DNA of 59,566 bases from Cricetibacter osteomyelitidis (GCF_004340985.1 NZ_SLYB01000015.1:1-59566); one strand, 5' to 3'; shown: positions 1 to 11,422, counted from the first letter of the stretch. The notes: generated by a model not told the origin, from the letters alone. Program-made: numbers and translations.

Positions 1-61
1 AAATCAGGGAAAATGACTGCTTGTGTGGTTATCTGAAAGGGAATATCAAGAGAAAGGTGAA

Positions 62-113
62 AAAAGTAAAAAGATAAACCCACTTTTATCAAATTATTTT
101 GAAAAGGTGGGTT
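62..113 (-). terminator. Intrinsic terminator after sohB
   Basis: An AAACCCACTTTT arm (76-87) pairs with its complement around 102-113 with one bulged base. Read on the minus strand, the hairpin is followed by a T-rich run (complement of 61-75). It lies about 40 bases past the sohB stop, so it probably ends that transcript. Confidence 0.65.
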
Positions 114-150
114 TGTCAGTGGTCTGAGGCGGTGAATACCGCCTTATTTC

Positions 151-1215
151 TTACTGCATAAAATCAAATTTACTGCGTTGTGTTGCCCGCATTAGCAGGT
201 TATCCGCACTTTCTTCCGCTTGTTTGCCGAATTTTTGCAGCAAGGATTTTTTTCGAGCGAATTTCACACCGATAACCGCTTTATCTTTAATGGCCTGCAT
301 AATCAAATCGTCACTGGTAGCAATTTCATCTACTAACTGCAATGCTAAAGCCTGCTGACCAAACCAATGTTCGCCAGTGGCTACTTTGTCGATATCCAAG
401 TGCGGTCGGTTTTGCGATACAAATTGTTTGAATAACGCGTGGGTTTCTTCTAATTCTTGTTGGAATTTTTGTTTACCTTTTTCAGTATTTTCCCCCAGCA
501 CGGTGACAGTGCGTTTATATTCGCCCGCGGTCATTACATCCACATCTACGTCGTGTTTTTTCAATAAACGGTGTACGTTCGGCACTTGAGCCACCACACC
601 GATAGATCCCACAACGGCAAAAGGTGCAACCACAATTTTATCCGCTACGCACGCCATCATATAACCGCCGCTGGCAGCCACTTTATCTACCGCCGCAGTC
701 AGTTTGATGCCGTGTTGTTTTAAACGCTGTAATTGTGATGCCGCCAAGCCATAACCGTGTACCACACCGCCGGGGCTTTCCAAACGCAATAACACTTCGT
801 CTTGTTCCGGTTTGGCTACGGCGATAATAGCACTGATTTCTTCCCGTAATGCAGTAGTTTCCGAAGCGGTGATATCCCCTTTGAAATCCAGCACATAGAT
901 ACAAGGTTTTTTATCTTCTTCAATAGCTTCACCACGTTTGCGTTTGGCTTTCTCTTCTTTAAGTTTGAGTTTGTCGGCTTTTTTCCGGGCTTTTTCCGCC
1001 TGTTTCAAGGCTTCTTCCGATAAATGAAAATCCGCCAGTTTCTTGCCGTTTTCTTGATACTGCTCAGATAAATCAGTAAGCTGCAATTCGCCCTGCTGTT
1101 TGGATTTTTTCTCTTTTAAGCTGACAATCACGGCAATGCCGACAATAATCACCAATAATACGGTTAAAATTTCTAAAATAAATAAACCGTAACCAGTTAA
1201 GATTTCAGACCACAT
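151..1215 (-). CDS. sohB: Inner-membrane S49 peptidase SohB
   Basis: A 354-residue membrane-anchored serine peptidase of the S49 (signal peptide peptidase A) family; E. coli SohB has a similar length (about 349). One N-terminal membrane segment (about residues 8-32) is followed by a Lys/Glu-rich coiled-coil linker (about 60-102) and the peptidase domain. The nucleophile is Ser182 in the AASGGYMMA context and the likely general base is Lys234 in GEYKRT, the Ser/Lys dyad expected for the family. The active domain should face the periplasm. It lies 31 bases downstream of topA on the same strand, so the two may be co-transcribed, and a terminator follows. The physiological substrate is not known; family assignment is secure. 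Confidence 0.92.
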   Translation of the reverse strand: MWSEILTGYGLFILEILTVLLVIIVGIAVIVSLKEKKSKQQGELQLTDLSEQYQENGKKLADFHLSEEALKQAEKARKKADKLKLKEEKAKRKRGEAIEEDKKPCIYVLDFKGDITASETTALREEISAIIAVAKPEQDEVLLRLESPGGVVHGYGLAASQLQRLKQHGIKLTAAVDKVAASGGYMMACVADKIVVAPFAVVGSIGVVAQVPNVHRLLKKHDVDVDVMTAGEYKRTVTVLGENTEKGKQKFQQELEETHALFKQFVSQNRPHLDIDKVATGEHWFGQQALALQLVDEIATSDDLIMQAIKDKAVIGVKFARKKSLLQKFGKQAEESADNLLMRATQRSKFDFMQ

Positions 1216-1246
1216 AACTCTTCCTTTGTTATTCTTTTGTTATTCT

Positions 1247-3853
1247 TTATTTCTTACGTTCAACCCATTTGCCGTCAAGATAATCCACAATCCATTTAGT
1301 GGCTTTGCCGTCTTTTTCGGATGTCACATATTGACGTTTTTCTTTGCGGCTGAAACGCACAATAGCGTCGTTGCCGTCCGGATCTTTTTGCGGTGCTTCG
1401 GCAAGATACTGTAATTTTTCCGGCAAACGATCACGATATAAATTGAGCTCCGCTACTTTTGGTGCACGGGTTTCACGGGATTTCGGAAAGTTATGGGCGG
1501 ACATGAACACACCGCTGGCACCATCACGTAATACAAAATACGCGTCGGATTTTTCACATTTCAATTCAGGAAAATGCACAGGATCTTCTTTCGGCGGTGC
1601 GACTTCACCGTTTTTCAAAATTTTGCGGGTATTATCGCAGCTTGTGCAAGCCATATATTTACCGAAACGACCTAATTTTAAGTGCATATCCGCACCGCAC
1701 TTGTTACATTCCACCACCGGACCGTCATAGCCTTTGATTTTAAATGAACCGTCTTCAATCACATAACCGTCGCAATTCGGGTTATTACCGCATACGTGTA
1801 ATTTTCGATTGGCATCAATCAAATAGCTGTCCATTGCGGAATCGCACTTCGGACAACGTTTGCGTGCCATTAAGGCTTTGGTTTCCGTGTCTTCGTCTAA
1901 CACGTTTAATAATTCCGCTTCCGGAATTAAATTTATGGTGGTTTTGCACCGCTCTTTTGGCGGCAAGGCATAGCCGGTACAGCCTAAAAAGACACCAGTG
2001 CTGGCTGTACGAATCGCCATTGCACGACTACAAGTCGGGCATTTGATTTCCGTCGGCACAAGACTGTTCGGCTTCATACCGCCTTCGATTTCATCTAATT
2101 CCGCTTGAGTTAATTGTGCTGAAAAATCTTTAAAGAATTGGTTGAGTTCATCTTTCCAATTTTTCTCACCATTGGCAATTTTGTCCAAGTCATTTTCCAT
2201 ATTGGCCGTGAAATCATAATTCATTAAATTGCCGAAGGATTGATTAAGTCGATCAGTGACGATCTCCCCCATTTTTTCTGCATAAAAACGGCGATTTTCC
2301 GTGCGAACATAACCACGTTCCTGAATAGTGGAAATAATTGTCGCATAAGTTGACGGACGACCTATACCGCGTTTTTCCAATTCTTTAACCAATGCTGCTT
2401 CCGTAAAGCGTGCCGGTGGTTTGGTAAAGTGTTGGGTCGGTTGCACTTTTTTCAATCTTAATTTTTCATTTAATTCCACATCAGGCAACACTTGATCTTC
2501 TGACGATTTACCCAATGCCGGTAAGACTTTTGTCCAGCCATCGAAACGCAAAATACGGCCTTTGGCTTTGAGTTCATAATCTCCTGCCGCCACAGTTAAT
2601 GTAGTGGAATCATATTGTGCTGCCGGTAATTGGCAAGCCACAAATTGACGCCAGATCAAATCATATAAACGCACGGCATCTTTATCCATTCCGCTTAAAC
2701 TTTCCGCCGATACATTCACATCAGACGGACGGATTGCTTCGTGTGCTTCCTGTGCATTTTCTTTGCTCGAATAGAAATTCGGTTTAGTCAGTTGATAGTC
2801 CGCACTGAAATGCTTACCGATATAAGCACGAACCATATTCAATGCGTCTTGGCTTAAATTAGTAGAGTCCGTACGCATATAAGTAATGTAGCCGGCTTCA
2901 TACAAACGCTGTGCCAACATCATGGTTTTTTTCACACCGAAACCTAAACGGGTGCTGGCGGTTTGCTGCAGCGTGGATGTGATGAATGGTGCTCTCGGGC
3001 GGGAACTGGTCGGTTTGGTTTCCAGTTCAGACACTACATAATCGGAATTTTGTAAAAAATCCACCGCACTTTGGGCTTGTTGTTGATTTTTCGGCTCAAA
3101 TTTTTTGCCTTTAAACTGTACTACATCAAGCTGTAACGGCTGTTTGCCGCTGTTAGCAACATCAACGGTCACTTCCCAATATTCTTCCGGATTAAATGCT
3201 TTGATTTCGCGTTCGCGTTCCACTAACAGCTTCACCGCCACGGATTGCACACGACCTGCGGATAAGCCTCGGGCTACTTTTTTCCATAACAGTGGCGACA
3301 CCATAAAGCCTACTACACGGTCTAAAAAACGGCGGGTTTGTTGAGCATTCACGCGGTCAATATTAAGTTGTTCCGGCTTATCAAATGCGGATGTAATAGC
3401 ATTTTTCGTAATTTCGTTAAACACCACGCGGCTGAAACGGCTGTCATCGCCGCCAATCACTTCACGCAAATGCCAGGCAATGGCCTCCCCTTCTCTATCC
3501 AAGTCGGTTGCGAGATAAATATGATCGGCTTTTTTAGCCAGCGATTTTAATTCGGATACGACTTTTTCTTTGCCCGGTAGAATTTGATAATTCGCTTTCC
3601 AGCCGTGATAAGGATCGATTCCCATCCGTTTCACTAATGCTGCTTGATCTTTTTCTGCTTTAATTTTTGCTTTTTCTTCCGCACTCAAGCCTTTTGTAGA
3701 TATGGGTTTGGCTTTTTCTCCGGTGCTGGAACCTGCCATCGGCAAATCGCGGATATGCCCCACGCTGGATTTTACCACATAATTACTGCCTAAATATTTA
3801 TTGATTGTTTTTGCTTTCGCCGGTGACTCCACAATCACTAATGATTTACTCAT
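1247..3853 (-). CDS. topA: DNA topoisomerase I
   Basis: An 868-residue type IA topoisomerase that relaxes negative supercoils through a transient 5'-phosphotyrosyl link. The N-terminal TOPRIM domain is visible, with the acidic DLDREGE motif near residues 117-123. The active-site tyrosine is Tyr325 in [11 protein letters not shown]. The C-terminal part carries several four-cysteine zinc ribbons (CPTC...C, CPKC...C, CNKCGAD...CTSC) and ends in a basic tail. Length and domain order are those of the Haemophilus and E. coli enzymes. It diverges from the LysR gene across a 192-base gap. Cytoplasmic housekeeping enzyme. Confidence 0.97.
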   Translation of the reverse strand: MSKSLVIVESPAKAKTINKYLGSNYVVKSSVGHIRDLPMAGSSTGEKAKPISTKGLSAEEKAKIKAEKDQAALVKRMGIDPYHGWKANYQILPGKEKVVSELKSLAKKADHIYLATDLDREGEAIAWHLREVIGGDDSRFSRVVFNEITKNAITSAFDKPEQLNIDRVNAQQTRRFLDRVVGFMVSPLLWKKVARGLSAGRVQSVAVKLLVEREREIKAFNPEEYWEVTVDVANSGKQPLQLDVVQFKGKKFEPKNQQQAQSAVDFLQNSDYVVSELETKPTSSRPRAPFITSTLQQTASTRLGFGVKKTMMLAQRLYEAGYITYMRTDSTNLSQDALNMVRAYIGKHFSADYQLTKPNFYSSKENAQEAHEAIRPSDVNVSAESLSGMDKDAVRLYDLIWRQFVACQLPAAQYDSTTLTVAAGDYELKAKGRILRFDGWTKVLPALGKSSEDQVLPDVELNEKLRLKKVQPTQHFTKPPARFTEAALVKELEKRGIGRPSTYATIISTIQERGYVRTENRRFYAEKMGEIVTDRLNQSFGNLMNYDFTANMENDLDKIANGEKNWKDELNQFFKDFSAQLTQAELDEIEGGMKPNSLVPTEIKCPTCSRAMAIRTASTGVFLGCTGYALPPKERCKTTINLIPEAELLNVLDEDTETKALMARKRCPKCDSAMDSYLIDANRKLHVCGNNPNCDGYVIEDGSFKIKGYDGPVVECNKCGADMHLKLGRFGKYMACTSCDNTRKILKNGEVAPPKEDPVHFPELKCEKSDAYFVLRDGASGVFMSAHNFPKSRETRAPKVAELNLYRDRLPEKLQYLAEAPQKDPDGNDAIVRFSRKEKRQYVTSEKDGKATKWIVDYLDGKWVERKK

Positions 3854-4045
3854 TATTTGTTACCTAATTTAATTTTGTGTAAAATTAATAGTCTGTTGAT
3901 GTTTGTTTATTATTTGAGCTAATGGCTGAAAATAGCCCTATCCTTACGGGTTATGCTTAAATAATAGACAAGTATCAACAGCTCCTATAAATTGTGCTGA
4001 ACAATAGCAAGGATTAATCATAATTACAACCCGAAAGGCAATAAA

Positions 4046-4939
4046 ATGGATAAACTGAATGCAATTTCTGTGTTTTGTCGTGTAGTAGAAACCCAAAGTT
4101 TTACAAAAGCAGCTGAAAATCAAGGTATTTCCGTGGCCATGGCAAGTAAATTGATCTCTCAATTGGAAGATCAATTGAAAACCCGTTTACTGCATCGCAC
4201 AACACGCAAAATTACGCCGACAGAAACCGGTCAACTTTATTATCAACGCTGCCAACCTATTTTAGCCGAACTGGAAGAAGCGGATTTAAGTATTAATGAA
4301 ACAACCAACGAACTACAAGGCACATTGATGATCTCCATACCGCGGGATTTCGGGATTCGTTTTATTAGCCCTAATCTCTCAAGATTTATTCAGTCACATC
4401 CCAATTTACACGTACGAATCGAATTCAATGACAATAAAGTTGATTTAGTGGCAGAAGGCTTTGATTTGGCACTACGCATAGGGACATTAGCCGAAAATAC
4501 CATGGTCGGTAGAAAAATTGCCTCTTCCAATATTCATATTGTCGCTTCACCGGACTATTTAAAAGAACGCGGTGTACCCAAAACACCTTACGATTTACAA
4601 CATCATGATTGTTTATTATATGATTCAATCGGTGATCAAATTTGGTTATTTAATAAAGATAACCATACTTATGATGTCAAAGTCAGCCCTAAATTCTCTT
4701 GTAATAGCGGTATTTCTCTAGTCGATTTGGCAAAAGAAGGACTCGGTATTATCAGAGTTCCTTCCTTTTTAGTAGAAGAAGAACTGCAAGCCGGTTCATT
4801 GGTTGAAATTTTATCGGAATATAAACAGGACACCATTGACCTTAATTTTGTGTATCCGCACCGTCGTTATTTGCCTACCAAAGTCAAAGAATTCATGCGT
4901 TTTATCGAAGAATTAAAACAACAATACGGATATCAATAA
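4046..4939 (+). CDS. LysR-family transcriptional regulator
   Basis: A 297-residue LysR-type regulator. The N-terminal winged helix-turn-helix (residues 1-60, with SFTKAAENQGIS and the recognition helix around AMASKLISQLE) is followed by a periplasmic-binding-protein-like effector domain. The sequence style (MDKLNAISVFCRVVETQSFTKAA) resembles the AaeR/DmlR-like branch. It is divergent from topA, and its stop codon lies only 6 bases from the converging hybG stop, so it is not part of either operon. Nothing in the sequence identifies its effector or targets; LysR proteins often control a divergent neighbour, but topA would be an unusual target. Confidence 0.85.
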   Translation: MDKLNAISVFCRVVETQSFTKAAENQGISVAMASKLISQLEDQLKTRLLHRTTRKITPTETGQLYYQRCQPILAELEEADLSINETTNELQGTLMISIPRDFGIRFISPNLSRFIQSHPNLHVRIEFNDNKVDLVAEGFDLALRIGTLAENTMVGRKIASSNIHIVASPDYLKERGVPKTPYDLQHHDCLLYDSIGDQIWLFNKDNHTYDVKVSPKFSCNSGISLVDLAKEGLGIIRVPSFLVEEELQAGSLVEILSEYKQDTIDLNFVYPHRRYLPTKVKEFMRFIEELKQQYGYQ

Positions 4940-4945
4940 ATTATT

Positions 4946-5233
4946 CTAATATTGCGGGCGGCTGCCGTTTAATCCGAGAAAATCACCCACTTCATGTTCC
5001 AGTTGGCTCATGGCAATTAAGGCTTCTTGGGTTTGCCTGGCTTCTTCTTCGTCAATAATGCTCATGGCAAATCCTACATGCACTAAAACCCATTTGCCCA
5101 GCAAATTTTGCACATCATCGTCGCACACCAAAGAAATGTTCACTTCCCGTTGCACGCCGCAGACATCCACGGTGGCAAGTTGCAATTCATTATCACCGAT
5201 TTTGACGATTTGTCCCGGTACGCCTAAACACAT
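4946..5233 (-). CDS. hybG: Hydrogenase maturation chaperone HybG (HypC family)
   Basis: A 95-residue HypC/HybG protein beginning [10 protein letters not shown]. The invariant Cys2 is the residue that binds HypD and the hydrogenase large subunit while the Fe(CN)2CO group is delivered. It is the last gene of the hyb operon, 14 bases after hybE, which favours HybG (hydrogenase 2 specific) over general HypC, although the two cannot be separated by sequence alone. Its stop nearly touches the stop of the convergent LysR gene, leaving no room for hybF, which in E. coli sits between hybE and hybG. Confidence 0.9.
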   Translation of the reverse strand: MCLGVPGQIVKIGDNELQLATVDVCGVQREVNISLVCDDDVQNLLGKWVLVHVGFAMSIIDEEEARQTQEALIAMSQLEHEVGDFLGLNGSRPQY

Positions 5234-5247
5234 AAACGATCCTTATT

Positions 5248-5784
5248 TTAATTGGTCAGCATGTTTTTAAATATATGCCGACGATTTTCATTTTTCAAGC
5301 TGTTTTCCGTGTGCTGTTTTATCGGCAAGGATAATGCCATTGTTAAGCAATCTTTCGCAAGCTGCCGGGCTTGTGCATTAGTCAAGGATTTATCCAATGG
5401 CGAATGCAGAGAACAGCTGAGATATTGCGGGATTTCCGCCATGCCGCTGACGGTAAAAGTCAGTTTTTTGTAAGGCAATTCCACAATCAATTTTTCGCCT
5501 AACTCACGAATCGGCCATTGTTGTTGCGGCCCGGGCAAAATCACCAAACTAATCATCCAAGGAGCAACAATAGTGGTAATCCATTGATTTTCAAATAACA
5601 CGGCTTTCGGACAATAACATTGCACTGCCGCATGAAAAAACGGCAAATCCTGCATATTTACGACAGTTTGTTCTATTGCCGCTTGCAATAAAGAGGACGG
5701 GTCGGTTTCAAACCCGTCGCAATAATCTGTAAGTGCGGTCTCTTTTTGCCATGTTTCCTGTTTTAGGTTTTCCTGTTTATACAC
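5248..5784 (-). CDS. hybE: Hydrogenase-2 assembly chaperone HybE
   Basis: A 178-residue protein matching E. coli HybE across its central part: PWMISLVILPGPQQQWPI, the LPYKKLTFTV stretch and QYLSCSLHSPL are characteristic. In E. coli HybE proofreads the Tat signal of the small subunit HybO and links small- and large-subunit assembly. The only start giving the full protein is a GTG (5784) that overlaps the end of hybD by 8 bases, suggesting translational coupling. The N-terminal 20 residues are longer than in E. coli, and no downstream ATG would preserve the conserved region. Confidence 0.9.
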   Translation of the reverse strand: MYKQENLKQETWQKETALTDYCDGFETDPSSLLQAAIEQTVVNMQDLPFFHAAVQCYCPKAVLFENQWITTIVAPWMISLVILPGPQQQWPIRELGEKLIVELPYKKLTFTVSGMAEIPQYLSCSLHSPLDKSLTNAQARQLAKDCLTMALSLPIKQHTENSLKNENRRHIFKNMLTN

Positions 5785-6244
5785 GAATCCCCCACTGCTG
5801 TAAGACTTGGTTCAGCTGTTCAAAAATATGCGGTAGCTGATTTTGCACGGTTTGACTTAAACCGATTTTGGATTCTAAACTTTCCGGTTGAATGCCGATT
5901 AAACAAAGTTTTTTCGGAAATTCGTCCGTCAGTTTCAGTGCTGATAACACATCACACACGCCTAATTGGTGAGGTGATATTTTCCGTGAAAAAAATACCG
6001 GCACAGCGTTATCATACATCACCACGATTTCACCGGGTTGCCTGCCTGCCAGCACTGCATCAATGATGATCATATAATCGCGATTTGCCATGCAGTCCAG
6101 TAATTCCATGCCACATGTGCCGCCGTCTACAATATCAAAGTGCGGTGCAAAATTCGGATTTTTTTCCAAATCCTGCACAGCATAAACACCAATGCCTTCA
6201 TCAGCCAACAACGTGTTGCCCACGCCTAAAATTAACGGTTTCAT
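5777..6244 (-). CDS. hybD: Hydrogenase-2 maturation endopeptidase HybD
   Basis: A 155-residue nickel-dependent endopeptidase that removes the C-terminal extension of the hydrogenase large subunit HybC after nickel insertion. The three metal ligands known in E. coli HybD are all present at nearly the same positions: Glu16 (GNTLLADEGIG), Asp62 (IIIDAVLAG) and His92 (SPHQLGV). It starts 12 bases after hybC and overlaps hybE. Its substrate, a 15-residue tail, is still visible in the HybC sequence here, so the processing pair is complete. Confidence 0.94.
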   Translation of the reverse strand: MKPLILGVGNTLLADEGIGVYAVQDLEKNPNFAPHFDIVDGGTCGMELLDCMANRDYMIIIDAVLAGRQPGEIVVMYDNAVPVFFSRKISPHQLGVCDVLSALKLTDEFPKKLCLIGIQPESLESKIGLSQTVQNQLPHIFEQLNQVLQQWGIRV

Positions 6245-6256
6245 CCAATACCTTCG

Positions 6257-7963
6257 CTATAACACCTTAACTTCCGTCACTTCGCCATTTTCCGTATTCA
6301 CCACGTGCACCGCACAGGACATGCAAGGATCGAATGAGTGAATGGTACGTACGACTTCCAACGGTTTCGCCGGATCCGCCACCGGTGTCCCGATTAAGGA
6401 TAATTCATAAGGACCTAAAGCATCATCTTGGTTACGCGGACCGGAATTCCAAGTAGACGGTACTACAGCTTGATAATTTTCGATTTTTCCGTCTTTAATA
6501 ACAATCCAGTGAGAAAGCATACCGCGTGGAACTTCACCGAAACCGACACCTTTAAATTCGCCTTTCATCGGGAAATTCGGTTTTAAATAAGCAACCGTGT
6601 CGCCCGTACCGATGTTATCCACCAATAATTGCCACTGTTGTTGCAAAATATCATTTAACACACAACAATGCACGGTACGGCCGATAATACGCCCTAAGGT
6701 GGAATGTAAGTCGTTTAAACCTAAATTACTGTTGGTTAAGCTGTCATATAACCCTTTTAATTCGGTAAAATGTTTCATGGTCATCGGCTCGCCGATGGTC
6801 ACGTTGCACATCAAATAAGCTAACGGTCCCACTTCTACCACTTTGCCGTAGAATGACGGTGCTTTCACCCAAGAATATTTACCGTCTTCCTGCCAGCCGG
6901 TATATTTCGGACGGGTTAAACCGGCCCAAGGTTCCAATGTTGTATCGTCTTCATACCAAGCATGTTTACCGCTTTCTTTGATACCTTTTAACAAGAAGTC
7001 ATCTTTATGATCAGAAATTGCACGGAACGTCGCCGTATCACCGTTTTCAATATAACCACCTTGCAAAACGAATTGTTTGTTTTCGCTATCTAACGGATAT
7101 TCCGGCACGGTTAAATAATTGCCGGATGTTCTGCCAAGTTGCAGCCATTCGGGATAATAAGCCGCGATAATCGCCGTATCCACTTTATATACTTGATTAA
7201 CAAAATCACTTAAGTTATCGATACAGGTCTTAACAAACATCAAACGTTCTAAATTCAGTACGGCTTGAGAATCTAAGTTGATTGGGTTTGCCACTCCGCC
7301 GATAGCCAGGTTTTGAATATGCGGCGATTTACCGCCTAACAAAGCCACCACGCGGTTAGCATCACGCTGACATTCAAGTGCTTGCAGATAATGGGAAACG
7401 GCGATCAAATTCACTTCCGGCGGTAATTTCATTGCCGGATGACCGAAATAGCCGTTGGCAAAAATACCGAGTTGACCGCTTTCTACCAGAGCCTTAATTT
7501 TATTTTGTACATTACGGAATTCATTTTCACTGTTGCGTCCCCAAGTGGAAACGCCTTTCAACATTTCTGCCGCTTTTGCCGGATCCGCTTGTAAGGCCGA
7601 TGTAATATCGACCCAGTCCATCGCCGAAAGCTGATAGAAATGCACAATATGATCGTGCATACTGTGAGCGGCTAAAATCATATTGCGGATATACTGTGCA
7701 TTCACCGGTACTTTAGCATTTACTGCATCTTCTACCGCTCTCACGCTGATAATGGCATGTACCGTGGTACACACACCACAAATACGCTGCATAATCATCC
7801 ATGCACTACGGGGATCGGAACCTTTAACAATATTTTCCATACCACGCCACATTGTGCCCGATGACCATGCATTCGTCACTTTGCCGTCTTCAATTTCGCA
7901 ATCGATGCGTAAATGCCCTTCGATACGGGTGATAGGATCGATTGTGATACGCTGTTTTGTCAT
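6257..7963 (-). CDS. hybC: Hydrogenase-2 large subunit (NiFe)
   Basis: A 568-residue NiFe hydrogenase catalytic subunit. The N-terminal nickel-binding motif RICGVC (Cys62, Cys65) and the C-terminal DPCMSCAVH (Cys547, Cys550, His553) provide the four cysteine ligands. Fifteen residues after His553 form the tail cut off by HybD. It oxidises H2 at the periplasmic face and is carried across the membrane on the Tat signal of HybO. The start overlaps the end of hybB by four bases (ATGA type). The length equals that of E. coli HybC within a residue or two. No truncation or missing ligand is seen. Confidence 0.97.
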   Translation of the reverse strand: MTKQRITIDPITRIEGHLRIDCEIEDGKVTNAWSSGTMWRGMENIVKGSDPRSAWMIMQRICGVCTTVHAIISVRAVEDAVNAKVPVNAQYIRNMILAAHSMHDHIVHFYQLSAMDWVDITSALQADPAKAAEMLKGVSTWGRNSENEFRNVQNKIKALVESGQLGIFANGYFGHPAMKLPPEVNLIAVSHYLQALECQRDANRVVALLGGKSPHIQNLAIGGVANPINLDSQAVLNLERLMFVKTCIDNLSDFVNQVYKVDTAIIAAYYPEWLQLGRTSGNYLTVPEYPLDSENKQFVLQGGYIENGDTATFRAISDHKDDFLLKGIKESGKHAWYEDDTTLEPWAGLTRPKYTGWQEDGKYSWVKAPSFYGKVVEVGPLAYLMCNVTIGEPMTMKHFTELKGLYDSLTNSNLGLNDLHSTLGRIIGRTVHCCVLNDILQQQWQLLVDNIGTGDTVAYLKPNFPMKGEFKGVGFGEVPRGMLSHWIVIKDGKIENYQAVVPSTWNSGPRNQDDALGPYELSLIGTPVADPAKPLEVVRTIHSFDPCMSCAVHVVNTENGEVTEVKVL

Positions 7964-9189
7964 AGATTCACTCCACTCATTTCTTTACTGCGAATCGCTT
8001 TTTCCGCAATGATATGTTCAGATTGCTCTGTATTGGCTTCTTTAAGTATCGGCAACACAGGGAATAAACGAATAATTAAAATATAAGCACAAACTTCGAT
8101 AGATACGAAACCGATTGAAATCAATAATTCTTGTGCTGACGGGAAATATTGATAGCCGTTACCCGGATCATACATGATCAAGGAATAGTTCATCCGCCAT
8201 AATGCCGCCCCCAGCAACATACTTAATGCAGAAACAAACAGCCAGCGACCGTCGGATTTTTTCTCCCCCAAGAATAAGGTCAACAACGGCAAAACCATCA
8301 ACCAAATTTCCATCCAGAACATCCAAGCTTCAAATTTATGCCAGGTATCGCCGCCCATCACATAGTGCAATTTGTTGTGGTAGATCATCTCACCAAAACG
8401 GGCAACCAAGAACAAACCGATTAAAACCGCTGTAACTCCAGCTAACTTGGTGAATAAATGTCGCTCATCCGGCGTTTTACCGGCAAGCCCCGCACGCACT
8501 AAAGATCCTTCAAAAATCACAATAGAAAAGCCCATAATAAACGCTGTGAGCAAGGACAAAATCGGCAACACTTCATAACTTTGCCATACCGGATGCACTT
8601 TATGCCCGGCCACAATCATCAAAGATCCCATAGATGATTGATGCATCATCGGCAATAATGCCCCTAAGGCAATCACAAAGAACATGATTTTATTTAAGCG
8701 GTTAAACAATTTTTTCAAACCGAAATAACCAAGCCATACCGGCGCGAACTCTAATGTCACCACACCAATATAAATAGTCATACAAAGTGCGGTCTCAAAT
8801 AACACAGAATTGGTGTTAAACTGCCCCGGCAAAAAGAAATACGGTAAATGCCAGTAACGCCCCATATCAATGGTAATGGATAAACCGCCAAGACTATAAC
8901 CGAACAAGCTCGCCAGCAATGCAGGACGCACTAACGCATGATATTTCCCCTTATTGAAAATATACACCGCCCAAGCCAATGCCCAACCACCGCAAGCAAA
9001 TCCGGTTCCCACCAATAAGTCGAAAGCGATCCAAATCCCCCAAGGATAACCGCCGTTCAATGCTGTGACGGAACCAATCCCAAAGAATAAACGTTTAACG
9101 ATCAATAAAATACAAATAACGGCTAACGGAGCAAAGAAAAGTACTGCCGCACTGACTAATCTGCCCCCCACCGGACGTGGATTACTCAT
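7960..9189 (-). CDS. hybB: Hydrogenase-2 integral membrane subunit HybB
   Basis: A 409-residue polytopic membrane protein of the NrfD/PsrC-like family with about ten hydrophobic helices. It takes electrons from HybA and passes them to the quinone pool; family members have no haem. Motifs such as [23 protein letters not shown] in the second helix region are typical. It overlaps hybA upstream by 8 bases and hybC downstream by 4, so translation is probably coupled. It is about 15 residues longer than E. coli HybB at the C terminus, in a hydrophilic tail. Confidence 0.93.
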   Translation of the reverse strand: MSNPRPVGGRLVSAAVLFFAPLAVICILLIVKRLFFGIGSVTALNGGYPWGIWIAFDLLVGTGFACGGWALAWAVYIFNKGKYHALVRPALLASLFGYSLGGLSITIDMGRYWHLPYFFLPGQFNTNSVLFETALCMTIYIGVVTLEFAPVWLGYFGLKKLFNRLNKIMFFVIALGALLPMMHQSSMGSLMIVAGHKVHPVWQSYEVLPILSLLTAFIMGFSIVIFEGSLVRAGLAGKTPDERHLFTKLAGVTAVLIGLFLVARFGEMIYHNKLHYVMGGDTWHKFEAWMFWMEIWLMVLPLLTLFLGEKKSDGRWLFVSALSMLLGAALWRMNYSLIMYDPGNGYQYFPSAQELLISIGFVSIEVCAYILIIRLFPVLPILKEANTEQSEHIIAEKAIRSKEMSGVNL

Positions 9190-10237
9190 GATGTTCTCCT
9201 TCCTTCTCCTGTTCTGCCAACATTTCTTTGCGGTTTGCTTTCAATTTTTGAATCATTGCTTTGATCTTATCGCCGTGCATATTTTTGTAGGTCATCATAC
9301 TTAAACCGGCTAAACCTAATAACGGTAATGCCATGCCGCGATATAAGAAATGTTGTAAATGCGCTGCGCGGGAACCGGTAGCTTCGCGTTCTAACGGCGG
9401 TAATCCCAGATTATCCGTCGGCACGGCACTCAGCACCAGCACTTGTGTGCCGCCACCTTCAAATTCACCGTAAATATGCTGTTGATAAAACGGTACAGTG
9501 CCACGGTAAGTATCCGTGCTGTTTACTGATTGGCGCGGATAGTCATAATCCGTACCGCGTAACAAACGCAAGCGACGTTTTGCTTCAGCCATTAACTCTT
9601 CGCGAGTGCCGAAAATAATTGCACCGGTCGGACACACATGACAACAACCCGGCAATTCGCCTTTATCAATACGTTCCACGCCTTTTTGATTGCATAATTC
9701 GCATTTGCTGATTTGTCCCAGCGGGTTGTTGTAGTCATATTTCGGTACATCAAACGGACAGCCCACCATACAATAACGACAGCCGGTACAAATATCCGGA
9801 TCGTAACCGATAATACCGGTTTTCGGATCTTTGGTTAAGGCCTGCACCGGGCACACCGCTACACAGTTTGGATCCACACAGTGCATACATTGTTTTTTAA
9901 TGTAAGCATAGCCATTTTGCAGTTGATCTTTATTGACACCGTCACCGTCCGACCAAACTTGGATCACATTACGGGTGAACGGCGACAATTTATCATTGTT
10001 CGACCAAGTCTGCTCGCCATCAGGATTGACAGCCGTACCGTTGACATTCTGACATTCTGCCACACAGGCCTGACACCCCACACAAAGCGTGGAATCATAC
10101 AACATTCCCACCGCACTTGAAGGCAACAGGTCCAAAGGTGTTTTTTCATCAGCATATGCCGTTGTCACCGGCACCATTCCGCCTATTCCTGTCAGCAAAC
10201 CGGCTTTTAGAAATTTGCGTCTGTCCATATTAGTCAC
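9182..10237 (-). CDS. hybA: Hydrogenase-2 ferredoxin-like subunit HybA
   Basis: A 351-residue periplasmic iron-sulfur protein. It opens with a Tat signal (DRRKFLK, residues 5-11) and then has cysteine clusters for four [4Fe-4S] centres ([37 protein letters not shown] and a CELC...CCHVCP set). A C-terminal hydrophobic segment (about residues 300-316, [12 protein letters not shown]) anchors it. It conducts electrons between the HybO/HybC dimer and HybB. It overlaps hybO by 8 bases. Length and architecture agree with E. coli HybA. Confidence 0.95.
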   Translation of the reverse strand: MTNMDRRKFLKAGLLTGIGGMVPVTTAYADEKTPLDLLPSSAVGMLYDSTLCVGCQACVAECQNVNGTAVNPDGEQTWSNNDKLSPFTRNVIQVWSDGDGVNKDQLQNGYAYIKKQCMHCVDPNCVAVCPVQALTKDPKTGIIGYDPDICTGCRYCMVGCPFDVPKYDYNNPLGQISKCELCNQKGVERIDKGELPGCCHVCPTGAIIFGTREELMAEAKRRLRLLRGTDYDYPRQSVNSTDTYRGTVPFYQQHIYGEFEGGGTQVLVLSAVPTDNLGLPPLEREATGSRAAHLQHFLYRGMALPLLGLAGLSMMTYKNMHGDKIKAMIQKLKANRKEMLAEQEKEGEHHE

Positions 10238-11381
10238 CTGAATGCGTTTGTTCGGCTCTCGCCGCGTTTTCCCGATCTAAACGAGCCTGGCGCTGTATGC
10301 TTAACTCTTTTAAGGTTACCACGCTCACACCGGCTAAAATCGCCGCTGCACCGCCTAATAAGGCAATCGCCGTCATGGACGCACCTTCGCCTTCGATGTT
10401 TTTCACATCAGGTTTATTGACTCGCGGTGTCGGATTTTCTACATTAGCTAATTGGAAAATATCTTTGGTAAAGCCGATGCCTTTTTCGTTACAACCATAG
10501 CACGGATGCCCAATCCCGACCGGCCAATTATTGCCGCCCACATCACAAAATTCCAATGTGGAACAGTTGCCATAGGTTTCCGGCCCTTTACAGCCCAAGT
10601 GATATAAGCACCAACCGTGACGATGGCCGTAATCGCCATATTCTTTGGCGAAACGCCCTGCATCAAAGTGCGGTCTGCGGTAGCAATTTTCATGAATCAA
10701 ACGGTCGTAAGCGAATAATGGACGATTGAGTTTGTCCATTTCCGGCAGTTTTTTATAGGTTAAAATATAAGCCACTGTAGCTAAGAAATTATGCGGATTC
10801 GGCGGACAGCCCGGTATATTAATAACCGGCAAACCGGGAAGCACTTCTTGCAGGCTCACCGCACCGGTCGGATTACCACCACTGGACGGTACACCGCCCC
10901 AAGATGCACAAGAACCGATAGCAATAATTGCAGCAGCATCTTTAGCAGCATGTTTGATATGATCCACAATAGGTTCACCGGCAACCATACAATAAATGCC
11001 GTTATCTTTAATCGGAATAGAACCGTCCACCACTAATACATATTTACCTTTGTATTTTTCAATGGCGTTGTGTTTGTTTTCTTCCGCCTGTACACCGAAA
11101 GCTGCAGAAAGCGCTTCATGATATTCAAGGGAAATGGTATTTAAAATCAAATTTTCTAATGTCGGGTGAGTGGAACGCAACAATGATTCCGTACAGCCCG
11201 TACATTCCTGAGCACCGATCCAAATCACCGGTGGGCGTTGCGGACTGGTTAATGCGGTAGTCATTTCCGCACCGGCTTTAGCGCTTAGTCCCATGGTAGC
11301 CGCAAGTGCGGTACACATTTTCATAAAATCACGGCGGGATATGTCTGAGAGAGAGAGAAATAAATCGTTAGATACTTGCAT
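10230..11381 (-). CDS. hybO: Hydrogenase-2 small subunit HybO
   Basis: A 383-residue NiFe hydrogenase small subunit with the Tat motif SRRDFMK, an N-terminal cluster motif ([11 protein letters not shown]), further cluster cysteines and a C-terminal membrane helix (about 340-362). It carries the electron relay from the HybC active site to HybA. I chose the ATG at 11381, not the GTG six codons upstream (11399), because a good ribosome site (AGGAG, 5 bases away) precedes the ATG. First gene of the operon; an FNR box lies upstream. Much of the sequence matches E. coli HybO. Confidence 0.96.
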   Translation of the reverse strand: MQVSNDLFLSLSDISRRDFMKMCTALAATMGLSAKAGAEMTTALTSPQRPPVIWIGAQECTGCTESLLRSTHPTLENLILNTISLEYHEALSAAFGVQAEENKHNAIEKYKGKYVLVVDGSIPIKDNGIYCMVAGEPIVDHIKHAAKDAAAIIAIGSCASWGGVPSSGGNPTGAVSLQEVLPGLPVINIPGCPPNPHNFLATVAYILTYKKLPEMDKLNRPLFAYDRLIHENCYRRPHFDAGRFAKEYGDYGHRHGWCLYHLGCKGPETYGNCSTLEFCDVGGNNWPVGIGHPCYGCNEKGIGFTKDIFQLANVENPTPRVNKPDVKNIEGEGASMTAIALLGGAAAILAGVSVVTLKELSIQRQARLDRENAARAEQTHSGD

Positions 11382-11422
11382 ATGCACTCCTAAATCCACT
11401 TACTTTTTATATGGATATTGGA

